From contig NC_079516.1 in NCBI RefSeq assembly GCF_000801105.2, positions 17,390,998 through 17,454,997 of the forward strand: a stretch of DNA of 64,000 bases, read 5' to 3'. Shown piece after piece: positions 34,702 through 46,029 of the stretch (its first letter is position 1; each line of letters opens with the position of its first letter). The DNA is from Raphanus sativus. Its lineage: Eukaryota; Streptophyta; Magnoliopsida; Brassicales; Brassicaceae. The notes beneath the pieces were generated by a model that worked only from the letters and a program-made list of their open reading frames with translations, made no database searches and was not told the DNA's origin. The position numbers and the translations under genes were made by a program.

Positions 34702-36458
34702 TCACTTTGATGCTTTAAAGAGCTGACTTCCAAGAGTAACAGTAGGATTACCTTCACCCATTACTGTTGTTAAGCTCACTTCTTTGTCCAATATCCTCTC
34801 AAGCTCTGTCACAACATAACTCATTGTTGGTCTCTTCTCACTTGATACATCAAGACATATCAGTATCAGCGTAATAACCTCCTCCACTCCTTCTGCTGTA
34901 TATGTACCACCTAGTCTCTCATCGATCATTGCAGGTATCTCAGTGTAATCCGTTATGCTTTGCATCTGCAAATCAATAACATCACTCCAGTAAGCAGACA
35001 AGTGAGATTCAAAACACACTTCATTAGTAACATTCTATGTGATTACATAGTACAATACCCATTCGACTAGAGTTTGTGTTGAGCTTGAAGGGGATGGTTC
35101 TGATGCTTCTCTTCCACTTACTAATTCCAAGAGGAATACCCCAAAAGCATATACATCACTTTTGTCTGAAAATCTTTTGAACTCTTGAACCCTTCAACAG
35201 AGGAAAAAAATCTGAGAAACTAAAGAAATGTAGGGAGCCTATGTCCCCTAATTTTTTATGAAAAATTTACATATATATATATATATACCCCCAAATTAAT
35301 ATATTAAAAAAGATTATATACACTTATCAAATTGTCAAATAGCCTCTAAAATCTCAGGACATGCAATGATCATGTGAGGTTAAAAGGTAATTACTCTGGG
35401 GAGAGGAAGACGTGGTCAGCAACAACGTGAGACGATGTACCAGCATCCTCTCTTCCTAAGAAGTTACGGACTCCTGCATCCGCAACTTTAGCAATGAAGT
35501 TCTCATCCACAAGAACATTAGCAGTTTTGAAGTCCTTATGTATCAACCGAGGACTCAATGAGTGAAGATGTGCCAATCCTAGAGATATCAAAAAGGTGGT
35601 ATAATGCAAGATCAGGACACATTTGATTCAAGGAGCTGCATATAATAAGTTTTACCTTTAGCTGCTCCTATAGATATGGCAAGCCTGTTTCTGAACTCTA
35701 GCCTACTTGGACCAGAACCTAATCAAGAAAAGATGATTACATTGTCTACTAAACACACGTTAACAAAAGTGATTAGTCACCAAGAGAGTTACCGTACAGG
35801 TGATTGGAAACACTTCCATTAGGAACATACTCGTAGACAAGAAACTGCGTGTTGCTTTCTTGGCAATAACCCAAAAGGGTAACAAGATTACGATGCTTGA
35901 TAGACGATAGATAACGAACCTGAAAGAAACCAACCATTTTCACAATAAACTTGTTCAAATTCTACATCATATATAACCAAACATTGAACAAGGGAGTTTA
36001 TTATATACTAACCTCGTTGACGAATTCTTGGGTAGGCAAACCGGTTCTTTTCTTGATGGCTACGAGCACACCGTCTTGAAGCAAACCTTTGTAAACCTCG
36101 CCGAATTTGCCTACACCAATGAGGCTTTTACTGGTGAAATTCTTGGCGGCTTGAGCAAGTTCCTCCATTTCAAACCTTTTGGATTCTCTCATTGACAACT
36201 CCATTGCAACATTTCTTCTTTCTGAAAACACACACACACAGACAGCAAGAGTCTAAAATCATTAGAGAGAGAGAGAGAGATTGATGGGATTTGGTGATTT
36301 ATACATTTACCTTGAGATGATGGATCAGAAGAGCCTGTTGTCTCAGACGCATTCTTGTGGCGAAAGATGCAAAACCATAGGACAAGAAACAAAAGAGCAA
36401 TCAATGCAAGAGCTCCTCCAGCAGCACCTCCAATGGCTGCAGCAGGAGTTGATGACAT
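34702..36458 (-). CDS. Membrane-anchored receptor-like kinase, atypical motifs
   Basis: Ortholog of At3g26700. Seven exons, 36458-36311, 36221-36013, 35919-35793, 35718-35656, 35578-35395, 35191-35059 and 34965-34702, all GT/AG and in phase, give 375 residues. There is no ectodomain: a short N terminus leads straight into one membrane segment (ALALIALLFLVLWFCIF) and a cytosolic kinase domain. The glycine loop is GVGKFGEVYKG and the ATP-binding lysine is in VAIKK. The catalytic loop reads HKDFKTANV (HRD to HKD), the DFG motif reads DAG (KVADAGVRNF), and APE reads SPE. Catalytic Asp and metal-binding Asp are retained, so activity is possible but weak or pseudokinase behaviour is plausible. Ligand and partners unknown. 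Confidence 0.9.
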
Positions 36459-37206
36459 TTGTAAACACACACTAGCCTCTCTTACTACAATGCAATAATT
36501 CTGTAGAAAAAACACGAGAATGTCGGCAAAATAAAGAAGCAGAGGAAGAAGAAGACAAGACAAGATAAAAAACGAAAAGCAAACGAGGCGACAACTTGTA
36601 AAGCTGAATGCGATTGTTATTATTTAATGAATGTACATTCAAACATGCAGTAAAAAAATATATTAAAGAGGGAAGAGAAATATTTCATTAAAAACTTTTG
36701 ACAGATCTCCAAGGAATAAAGAAAGATCTCTACTTCATCGGCGTATAAATATCACAAAAGTAGAATTCAAGAAGGAGAGGGGTTTTTAAACATCAAATCT
36801 TGTAGAACTCAAAGGTAAAGGGGATGAAAAAAAGAAGAAGAAGAAATGGAGTGTTGTGTCGGAACGCAGACAATGCCGACAGAAAGTGACATCACAGAGA
36901 CAACATCTCTCTTAAGATGTACTTACTGAGAACAACCAACAACAAGAAGAAGAATCAAACCATTTACTAATTTTCTTTTGTTATCAGTTTCAGAGACGAC
37001 TTGACGTTTTACAGAGTGTTTACTCTGCTCCAACCACCAAACACCAAACACCAATTGTTTATTTTGTGGGAGAAACGAAGAATAAAAAGATAGACCTGCA
37101 AGTGAAGCAAGTGGGTCACTTCGCCAGTTTGTAGTTACAGCCAAATGTAATATATATTTTTGGAGCTTAAAAGAAAAAGCTAAACCATTTGGTATTCCTA
37201 AATACA
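36459..37206 (-). other. Kinase upstream region
   Basis: 5' leader and promoter of the minus-strand kinase; a GA-rich block lies at about 36820-36850. From about 37172 the sequence (AAACCATTTGGTATTCC) matches 58785-58820, marking the edge of the duplicated segment that includes the MADS fragments. The final 9 bases CTAAATACA are the target duplication of the adjoining MULE. Confidence 0.5.
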
Positions 37207-38555
37207 GGGCTTTTATCACAACTAACTTAAGAATTCAAGTCAATTGCAAAACCAACCCCTTTTTTTTTCTCATTACTATTCATCAATGAATTTTCCAAAC
37301 CATCCTTATGTTTTCAAAATATTTACAAAACTGTCATTATTATTTTTTTTTAATAAAATCGAAAATGAGTAAAAACCAATTACACCCTAAGCATCTTTTC
37401 TTATTTACAACAATGCCATCATCTTCAATTTTGCAACCACCATTGAACCACCATGTTTGAGCTCATAAAAGCTCAATAACTCAATTTTAACCACTTTTTC
37501 TCTTCTCTAACTCAACAAATCTTTCATTTCCTCTACATTTCTATCTAAAAAACTCTCACAACTTTCATTTTCATCTCAAAAATTTCACATTTTCGAGTTT
37601 CTTCATTAGTAAATCGTCAAAGATGCTTCCTTTTGCTCAGTTTATGAGTTTGGACGGTTGAAAGGGTCGGAATCGAGGTTCACACCGGAAAAAGGTAACT
37701 GTTTACATGGTTTTCACCACTTTTTCAGTCTGTGTCGCGATGGTAGACTGCTTTATATGTCTACACCAATGTGTAGACGTACGATTCCGTCTATTTGTCA
37801 ACGAACAAGTCAGTTTCGCAATTGACCTTTTTAACTTTTTTTTGGAACGCAGACTTCCCCAGCAGTCTACATCCTTACCTTTGACTACAAAAACAAAAAT
37901 CTACGTAGACCTACCAAGACGGCTACGTAAAAGAGGTTGGTTTTACATTTGACCGAACTTTTGACTTTCTTAAGTAGACTTCAACAGAAGTCTACGAAAT
38001 GTAGTCTGCCAATGAAGTCTACTTAAGGTCAGTTTTGCATTTGACCAAAACATTGACTTCGTCGAATAGGTTAGTTTTGTATTTGACTAAAATGTTTTTA
38101 AATAAAATAAATATTTTTTAAATTGTAGACTTCCAATGCAGTCTTCGCATTTTTCACAAAAAAATATAGGCTGTTCGTGAAGTCTACATATTTATTTTGG
38201 TCAAATGCAAAACCAACCCATGAGTTTTGAAGTTAGACCTTATGCGAAGTCTACGAATCTGTAGACTACATATGAAATCTACATTCGAAAGTCAAACAAT
38301 GGTCAATTGCAAAACCAACCTATGGGTTTTGAAGTTAGACCTTATTCGAAGTCTACGAAACATGTAGACTACATATGAAATCTACCTTCGAAAGTCAAAA
38401 CTTGGGTGAATTCTGGTCAATAATAAAAACTAACATTTTTAATGTGGTAGACTAAAACGGAAGTCTAAATGTATAAAGTCAAAACTTGGATGGGTTTCTG
38501 GTCAAATAAAAAAAATAACCCGTAAATTTTTCAATTGCAAAAACTAACCCAAAAA

Positions 38556-38639
38556 GTAGACTGACACGGACGTCTACACTGTCGTAGACTGACACGAACG
38601 TCTACACTGTCGTAGACTGACACGAACGTCTACACTGTC
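38556..38639. repeat. Three 28-bp tandem repeats
   Basis: Unit beginning GTAGACTGACACGRACGTCT (28 bp) is repeated at 38556, 38584 and 38612 with one base difference, followed by a partial unit. Each unit contains the GTAGAC/GTCTAC inverted pair found throughout the surrounding MULE. Confidence 0.9.
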
Positions 38640-39420
38640 GTAGACTGATTGAAAAGTCTACGTAGGAAAATAAATTAAAACTGAATTTATGTATTATTCA
38701 TAAAGTTTATTCTAGATTTTTTTGTTTGAAAGTGTGTGTTAGTTAATCTTAATAGGTTGGAGTGATTTTGAAAAGAAAAACTGTTGTAGTTATGAAATTA
38801 TAATACTTTTGGCTTGAGCAGATAGTTTGCTAATAAGTGTAGACGTCTTTTTAACATAAAATGGTTCAGTTACTTATTGTATATAGAGAATGAGTGGTGA
38901 AAAACTCTTTTGTAGCAGTTTGTGATATAGTCGTTGAGTTAAGGTATTCCTTACCAAACCTATGTTACATAGACAAGTATATGTTGAATTTGTGGCATGC
39001 TGAAATTGTGTATCTTTAAGTCAATTTTATGTACACATATATAAATCCAGCCAACCTTAATTTTTCTTCGTAGACATTCTCCCTGAGATTACCAATAAAA
39101 AGAGTGAATGGAGTGTGATACTTTACAATAAAAGTCACGAGTAATAGAGAAGTGTGATACTTTACGTTGAAACAGTGCAAGTCATACACCAATCTGTTCA
39201 TAGTATAACAAGCAGAGAACAATTTTATTTTGATTCATAATGATCTGGATGTGATTGTGAAAATATACCACAACAGTCCAACCACATAAATAAACTATCC
39301 TAATGAAAAAAAAAAGGTTACAATAGGACACTTCTTGAAGGGACAGAAGTATATAGAAAAAAAAAAGAATCAAGAATGGTCGGTCTTCTTGTTTAGACAG
39401 AGACAACAGGGAAAGAAGGT

Positions 39421-39765
39421 CAAAATGACTTCTGAGTTATCTCAGTCATGTTGCTTATTCTCAGAGACAAATGCAAGGTCGGAGATCTTTTAATAGTCAT
39501 CCACAAAGTGAACATCAAGCCCTTCTTTCACATCCTCCGAAAGCTCTTCAAAGTCTCTCATGTTTGCTTCTGGAAATATGATAGTCTCTCACCCTGCCTG
39601 AAAATTGTTCATGTTAGATGTGGGCTTGAGGGCATAGATTGAGAGCCTTGAAGCAAAACTCACCTTCTTGTAAATCTTCTCGATTTATTTCTGGAGATTC
39701 CTAACTCCTGCTTCTCTGCAGTAATTTTCTATCAATGAAAGAAGATCTGCATCACTCACCTCAAC
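39421..39765 (-). pseudogene. Captured LON protease C-terminal exons
   Basis: Two exon-like blocks on the minus strand. The first (39765-39664, after TGCAG and before GTGAGT) encodes VEVSDADLLSLIENYCREAG and continues VRNLQK, a stop in place of Gln, then IEKIYKK. The second (about 39596-39430) encodes TIIFPEANMRDFEELSEDVK and continues to FVDDY, a stop in place of a charged residue, then KISDLAF. These match the end of plant organellar LON ATP-dependent proteases (LON1 type). The AAA and Ser-Lys protease parts between them are missing, so this is a non-functional transduplicate. Confidence 0.8.
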
Positions 39766-42644
39766 CTGCAAGTAATACACAATGTTCTGAAAAATGCAGT
39801 TTGACTCTAGCGTAAATAACAACTGTGTTTATAAATTAATGATTTATAACAACTGGCAAAATGCATAAGCATGTTAGACAACTTTTCACAAAATTGATTA
39901 AACAAAGTAATGATTTATAAATTACCAGATTTTTTCTGCTCTGAGATGATGAAATCTTTCTCCTTCATGGACAGAGGTCATTGAAAATGGAAGTTGTATC
40001 TGAATATGATCACCAGCAAATATTACAAGCATCAAGTTAACAAGAATGAGATGGAAATACATTTTCAGAGAAATGATATCACAAACGAGAAGAGGAAGAT
40101 AAAAAGAGTGTAGCAAAAAAACTAGACTAGATGCACATACAAAAGACTAGACTAGACTATACAGAAAACGTCTTGAAAACTAAAACGCACATGAGACTTG
40201 AAGCTAACATCTTAACATTATAACTCCATATCAAAATATCAAAAGATAAACCACTAAATGACTGGAACCCACGACCCTGATTACGGAAAAGACTAATTGC
40301 AGATCATAAAAAAATGAGAAATGAGACCACACGCGTTAATACATAAACCATAATACGTTAATACTTCACAAAAAGTACATGTTGATATGTCTGTCAGAGA
40401 TTACTACAAGAGTCTTCTTTCACCAACCTGCTTTGCTACCAATGTACCTTATAAAGAGAATGAAACAGAAGAAAAAAGCATTGCTCTAACTTGAAGCTAA
40501 CATCTTAACTAGTGAGATAAGCTAAGCTAAGAAGCAGCAGATAAATTCAAATCACACAGTTCAATTTGAAGCAAGAACTGAACTAAACATTTTCCTTTTA
40601 CAGAGCTGATTCATTATTACCACTAAAACCCATCACAACATAAACTAAGCTAAGCTAAGCAAACAAGAGAACAATCAAACTCATCACGAGATCTCTTGCT
40701 TAAGATTCACAAGCAATGAGATTCTATCACACCCATCAATGAACAACATCAGTAAACTAGCAAACCAAGCAAACTTGAGAGAGAGAGGCAGAGAGATATA
40801 CTTGAGAGAGAGGCGGAGAGTGAACTGCGGTGAGAAAAAGAGACGCGAAGAGGAGACGCGGTGGAGAGAGGCGGAGAGGAGACGCGGCGGAGAGAAGATC
40901 TGCAGCAACGACAACATGACTCTGACAACAACTTCGACACCCGACATGAAACAGAATAAATCGAAGATCACTACCTTACCAGAGGGAAGATATAGCAACA
41001 GCAGCGAGACAGCAACCAGTGTAAGCGGCTGAGACGGGTTGACTTCACCGGAAATCGCTCAAGAGATCGAGAGAGAGTAACGGCCGCTAGGGTTTGTCTT
41101 CTTTTTTATTACCAAAAATGAAGACTAAAATTGCATTTATATGTCGGGAAACTTATCCGGTTAGGTTAAAAAAATTCTGGTTTTATATTGGTTAGATTAA
41201 AAAATGTTATATGTCGTATAACTTTTCTGGTTTGGTTAAAAAAATTTGATTTAATTTTGGTTAGGCTAATTTATTCTGGTTAATTTTGGGTCAAGTTAAG
41301 TTGTTTCCGGTTAGGGAGACTTCGAAAGAAGTCTACAACCATTTTTTTCTTCTTTATTATTTTAATAATATTGGTTAAATCAGTCTAGTAAAAAAATGTT
41401 AATTAGGTTAAAATATTTTGGTTAAATCCGGTTAAGTAAAATTGCGTAGACTTCTTCGTATGTCTACAATAATTTTTTTTTCTTTTTTCTCTTTATTTTT
41501 AACAAAATTTAATATATGATTTACCAAATTTTTTAATAATTTAAAATATTCATAATATATGATTTTAAAATTTTATTTATAAATTGGAACATTTAATTTA
41601 AAATTAAAGATATACACGAATAAAATAGACTGTCAAATACGTCTACAGATTTATAGACTTTATTGTAGGTCTACGAAACCCTAAACCACAAATCTCAAAC
41701 CCTAAATAGTTTGCTTGATACTCAAAAAGTCTCATTTACTGTATCAAATATCAAAATTACACAAAATATAAACTACTAAACATTAATAAACAGATTTAAG
41801 TCAATAAAACCAAAAAAAATCAAAATCTAAAGTCTAATTCTAAAAATCTACCACTAAAAGACCTATCATGTTATAACCTTTTGTTTCTAAACTATGAACA
41901 TTGTTTATATCATGGATACCAATTTAGTATATATTCTTTAAAATTGTTCAGCTATATAAAATTTTAATATATTTACTTTATACTATCCATTATATTGATG
42001 ATTAGTTAAAATCTATCACAATAATTATTTTTAAACAATTTTAAAACAAAATATTAGATAAAATTTTGGTGTAGACTACACATCAAGTCTACAGATTAGA
42101 CTTCGCTGGAGGTCTAAAAGTATGTAGACTTCCTTCTTTTACATGTAGACTTCCAAAATGATAGAAACGTAAATACCCCTCCATTTTTTTGTTTGTTCAT
42201 AAGGACTAAATAGTATTTTCATCTTCCATTTAGGTTGGTTCTGCATTTGACTGAAATTAGGGTACACTAATGTATTTGACTTCAATATTTAGGTTGTTTT
42301 TAGCAATTCTCCCCTAAATACAAGGGCTTAATTTATTTGAAAATATGAAAAATATTAAATAGTTTAATATGTTCAAAAGTTACAATGTTGTCGTGCGTTG
42401 TTTTAAATTGAAAATTTCATAGCTGAATTTTTCATAAAATACTATGAAGTTAACTATTTTATTTTAAAATTACTTAGTTGGAATATAACTATGGTATCCA
42501 ATCTTAAACCAAACCAATTAGAACTGATCCATCATAAAACCGTATGATATAAAAAAAGTTTCACATTTTGTATCTGATAACTGAATTATCATCCAGATAA
42601 AAACATTAATCTAAAACTACACTTATAGAAAATTAAGGATATAC

Positions 42645-43157
42645 TAGATTTTGATCCGCGTTTTAAAAATGCGGAATTATTTTTGACTGAAAAAGTAATG
42701 TAATAGCTTATACATTGTATATCATTTCTTGTTAAACTTGTGTACATGATTTATTTAAAAAAATTTGTATATGTACTAAATTTTTAGATTATTGAGAAAA
42801 ATAAAATAATAATTTGTGTCACACAATAAATTTTTATTCATTATTATTTTTTTATGAGAAATAATCATCATAATTTTTTTATTTTAGTTTTACTATATTT
42901 TTAATACCCGACCCGGATCCGCAATCGAACCGATAAATCTGGTTCAAAATTAAATTTTAAATCTACTATACTATGGAAAATTTAAATTCCACATATTTTT
43001 ATGTTGTATAATTGATTTCTTAGGAAATATTTGTTTTCTCAATTTAAATAATTTTCATAACATTTGTTATAAAAATTAAATGGTAATGGCATACTTGTAA
43101 TATTCAAAGAAAATTAAGGGATAATTCTAAAATATGCTCCAGTTTTAATAATATATA
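42645..43157 (-). mobile_element. Small Helitron in copy C
   Basis: Minus-strand 3' end: hairpin CCGCATTTTTAAAACGCGG (42657-42675 on plus), ATCAAAAT spacer and CTAG (42645-42648), with flanking T. The other end resembles TATATATTATTAAAACTGGAG at about 43157. Copy B lacks it (GGATATATTTTATTTAAACC), which confirms an insertion of about 513 bp. The 5' TC dinucleotide is not clear. Confidence 0.65.
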
Positions 43158-43385
43158 ATTTATTTAAACCAGGATTTAAGTGAGCTTTATCAAATAAAAG
43201 TAACAGAATAGCTTTTGTTTGTAAAATAAAAATATACAAAAGCAAAACCCAACAACGGCATTGAATCAAAATCTTGATTAAACCCTCCAACATGATATAT
43301 GGTATTGTATGTTGAATCCACTATATATTATTACTTTCAAACCTTATAAAGTTTTGGAAACAAAGTAGATAAAAGATCAAGAAAC

Positions 43386-43568
43386 CTAGAATGGGAATAT
43401 AAAAGGGAAGGTTTAGAGGTGGGAGAAAATGAGAGGAGAATTATATTAATATCGCACAATACTGTTATTTCCTCAGCGTTTTTTTAAAGTCATTTTTTAT
43501 GTTCAGAGTATTTTCCACTTTTCTATTCTGAGCATTATATTGTCTTCAATTATATTATTTCTTCCTAT
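43386..43568 (-). pseudogene. MADS-box first-exon remnant, copy C
   Basis: Aligns base for base with the MADS exon at 59375-59559, but the initiator is ATA, an in-frame stop follows, and frameshifts disrupt the helix region. The segment equivalent to CDSDRILLVFSP is still recognisable. It has no downstream exons in place because the MULE and the kinase promoter lie there. Confidence 0.75.
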
Positions 43569-44590
43569 TATTTTTTATCTTGTTTTTTTTTGAAATATCT
43601 TTGTATTTATATGGCCTTCTAAATACTATCTGGAGAAATTTTAGCTTGGGATCATCAAAGGTGTGATAACAGATCTTGATTAAATAAATTGGTATAATCT
43701 CTTTTAACAAGAATATATTTGTCTCATCTATCTTATTAAAGTAGACGTATTTAAAGATTTTGTTTGGAAACATAGATAGTAATAAAAAATATAATGTTGT
43801 TTGGATAAATGGATAGTAGTATATTAAGAAAAATAATAATGGGCTTAATTTGAATCATAAATTATTACGGCCCAAAGTACAATTAACATTATTTTTGGGT
43901 TTTGTATAATTGTTATTAAAATGTTAAATAAAATTATAAAATAATTTATATTTTCTTTTGAAGGGATTTTTGAATAAATAAAGAACAAAATGTAATTTAT
44001 TTATATAAATATATATTTTGTATGATATTTTCTGTTTTCGTATATTTTAAACACTTTTCGCAAAATTTCTTGATATATAATTTAAAAAATACAGTATAAC
44101 TATATAAGTGATTCACATCATGAGTTATTATGTGTATTTAAGAGTGAAACACTATTATTAAGTAAAAAAATTATTTAAATTACAAAAGTATAAATATTTG
44201 TAAAATTCTTACTATCGTGTTTACGGGTCACAAACGCCTTTATAAAACAATACAGAGCCGAAATACATAGTTTAAACAATAAACAAAAATAGTAAAACTG
44301 AAATCGTTAAATGTTAGTATTCTAAGTTTGTAAATAATGTAAATTCATCATAATTATTTATCAAAAAGGTATATACATATTTATTCCTAAAATTTTGGAA
44401 GATTTGCGTGGAGATCTTCTCATTTAAACCAAAGTCCAACACTTTATCTCCACGAAAATAGAATAGAGATTAATAGCAACTCAGTTACCATTAATTATTC
44501 CAAAATATTTTCACATAAGTTTAAATCTAGCAATTTTTAACTAATTTATATATTTGTTCATAAATTTTAGAAATATTTGACGTGGGTATA

Positions 44591-46014
44591 TGATGTTAGG
44601 AGTTTTGAGGCTCCTAAGTCAAATGATAGTATAGTGGAAGTAAGTTGTCGAACCAGTTCTGAGGGATTCAAATGCAGAGAGAATGCAAGTATTTGCCTAA
44701 TCTAAGTGCAATCAGTGAATTTGATGGTTTTTAAACTATAACTAAAATGCAAGTAACAGAAATGATACTTTTAAGCTATTGGAAAGGAGAACTCATGGGT
44801 ATAGGGATTTAGACCTTGGGTGATCAAGTTTCGAACTAAGGATGACAAATGAATCAATCAAACTATTAACCTTAAGCCTAGACACAATTCTAAGCAAGCT
44901 CTATGTCTAGATGAATGCTCATTTGCTAACATGTCTCAAACATCAAATGTCTTTGGTTGAATAACATGCAAGCAATCATTACTAACAAGTCTATTAGCTA
45001 TCTTAGCATCTTTTACAACAAATCTCTTTGGCAAAGTACACTAAAAGCCTAGGAGAGTTGACTCAGGCATTTCATCAAACACCTTTTGGGTGGGAAATGC
45101 CTAGAGATCACCCTTTGAGTGGCCTACTCAAATGATGCATTATGAATACTCTACTAGCAAGGAACAAGAATGATCTACACTAAAACATCCTAGAACTAGC
45201 CTAATCACCCTTAATCTCCCTAACTCATGAGTTCAAAAGGTGATTACTCACTAATCCCCATGATTCCTCTTAAACCCATGATGGATTTCAGATGAATCAT
45301 ATAGAGAAATAGAAGAGAAATCACAAGAACAATCACAAATCAAGCCAAAAAGAAATCCTTTTCTTAAGAGAGTTTGTGTTCTTCAATAGATCAAAGATTA
45401 TCTGCCAAAAGGTGGCTACATCATACTTAAACATTAGGTTTTTCAGAGTAAAAACGTGCATAAGAAATTGCAAAAAGGTCCTTGAAAAATCATAAAATCG
45501 TGTAGCAAAAGGGGCTGGAGCGACCTTGGTGGGTCGCTCTGAGAGGTCGCTCCAGCCTCTATTTTTGTGTCTCCGGGCGATGAAAACGCGAGCTACTTAG
45601 GTGGGTCGCTCTGGTTGGTCGCTCTGGTTGGGAGCGACCTTGAGGGGTCGCTCCGGAAGGTCACTCTGCGGTTCTCGACCAGGATGGATATGCCTCTAGT
45701 AAATTGATCGTAACTTCTCCATTACATCTCCAAATGACTTGAAACCACTTCCATTAGAAAGCTAACTCAATTTCCTGTGTCTCCACAAAATCTTAGCAAC
45801 AGAAGATTTCTCTAAGGCCTCCGTCCATGCTCATCTTTCACCCCCTTTTTGATCATATTGCTTCCAAATGTCTCCAAGAACTCCATGTGGTGTTCCAATA
45901 CCTGATAGAGACATATGTATGCCAAATGCAACCTAAACATGTCTAAATCCTAATCTATATGATGCAAATGCTTATGAATGAATAGCTAAAACAATGCAAA
46001 TATGCAAGATATCA
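44591..46014 (-). repeat. 3' LTR (left)
   Basis: 1424 bp, TG...CA ended on the plus strand as TGATGTTAGG ... GATATCA. Appears identical to the right LTR in every block I compared and has the same length. Contains a cluster of GTCGCTC/GAGCGAC heptamers at about 45515-45655. Confidence 0.93.
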
Positions 46015-46028
46015 ACTCCCCCACACTA
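46015..46028 (-). other. Polypurine tract
   Basis: On the minus strand TAGTGTGGGGGAGT directly abuts the 3' LTR, the expected primer for plus-strand cDNA synthesis. A second copy of its core, GTGTGGGGGAG, is found at 47456-47466 inside the element. Confidence 0.7.
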
Positions 46029-46029
46029 G

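Larger units (their letters stand above)
37207..42313. mobile_element. Pack-MULE, 5.1 kb, with LON-protease exons
   Basis: Flanked by perfect 9-bp duplications CTAAATACA (37198-37206 and 42314-42322). The ends align with gaps: GGGCTTTTATCACAACTAAC at the left and, inverted, GGGAGAATTGCTAAAAACAA, both followed by AAGTCAA and AACCAAC motifs. The paralogous segment at about 58800-58840 shows the uninterrupted site. The interior is filled with GTAGACTTC/GAAGTCTAC inverted motifs, a 28-bp tandem repeat, a GA-rich 5' region near 40780-40900 and exons of a LON protease. No MURA transposase found. Confidence 0.82.
42323..43726. repeat. Duplicated segment, copy C
   Basis: Homologous to about 58800-59680 (copy B), starting in AGGGCTTAATTTATT and including TTAGTTGGAATATAACTATGG, CCATCATAAAACCGTATGAT and the MADS exon remnant. 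It differs by a MULE at its left edge and a small Helitron at 42645-43157. The right edge is about TTGGTATAATCTCTTTTAA (43689), a string also present at 53027 next to copy A. Confidence 0.75.
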
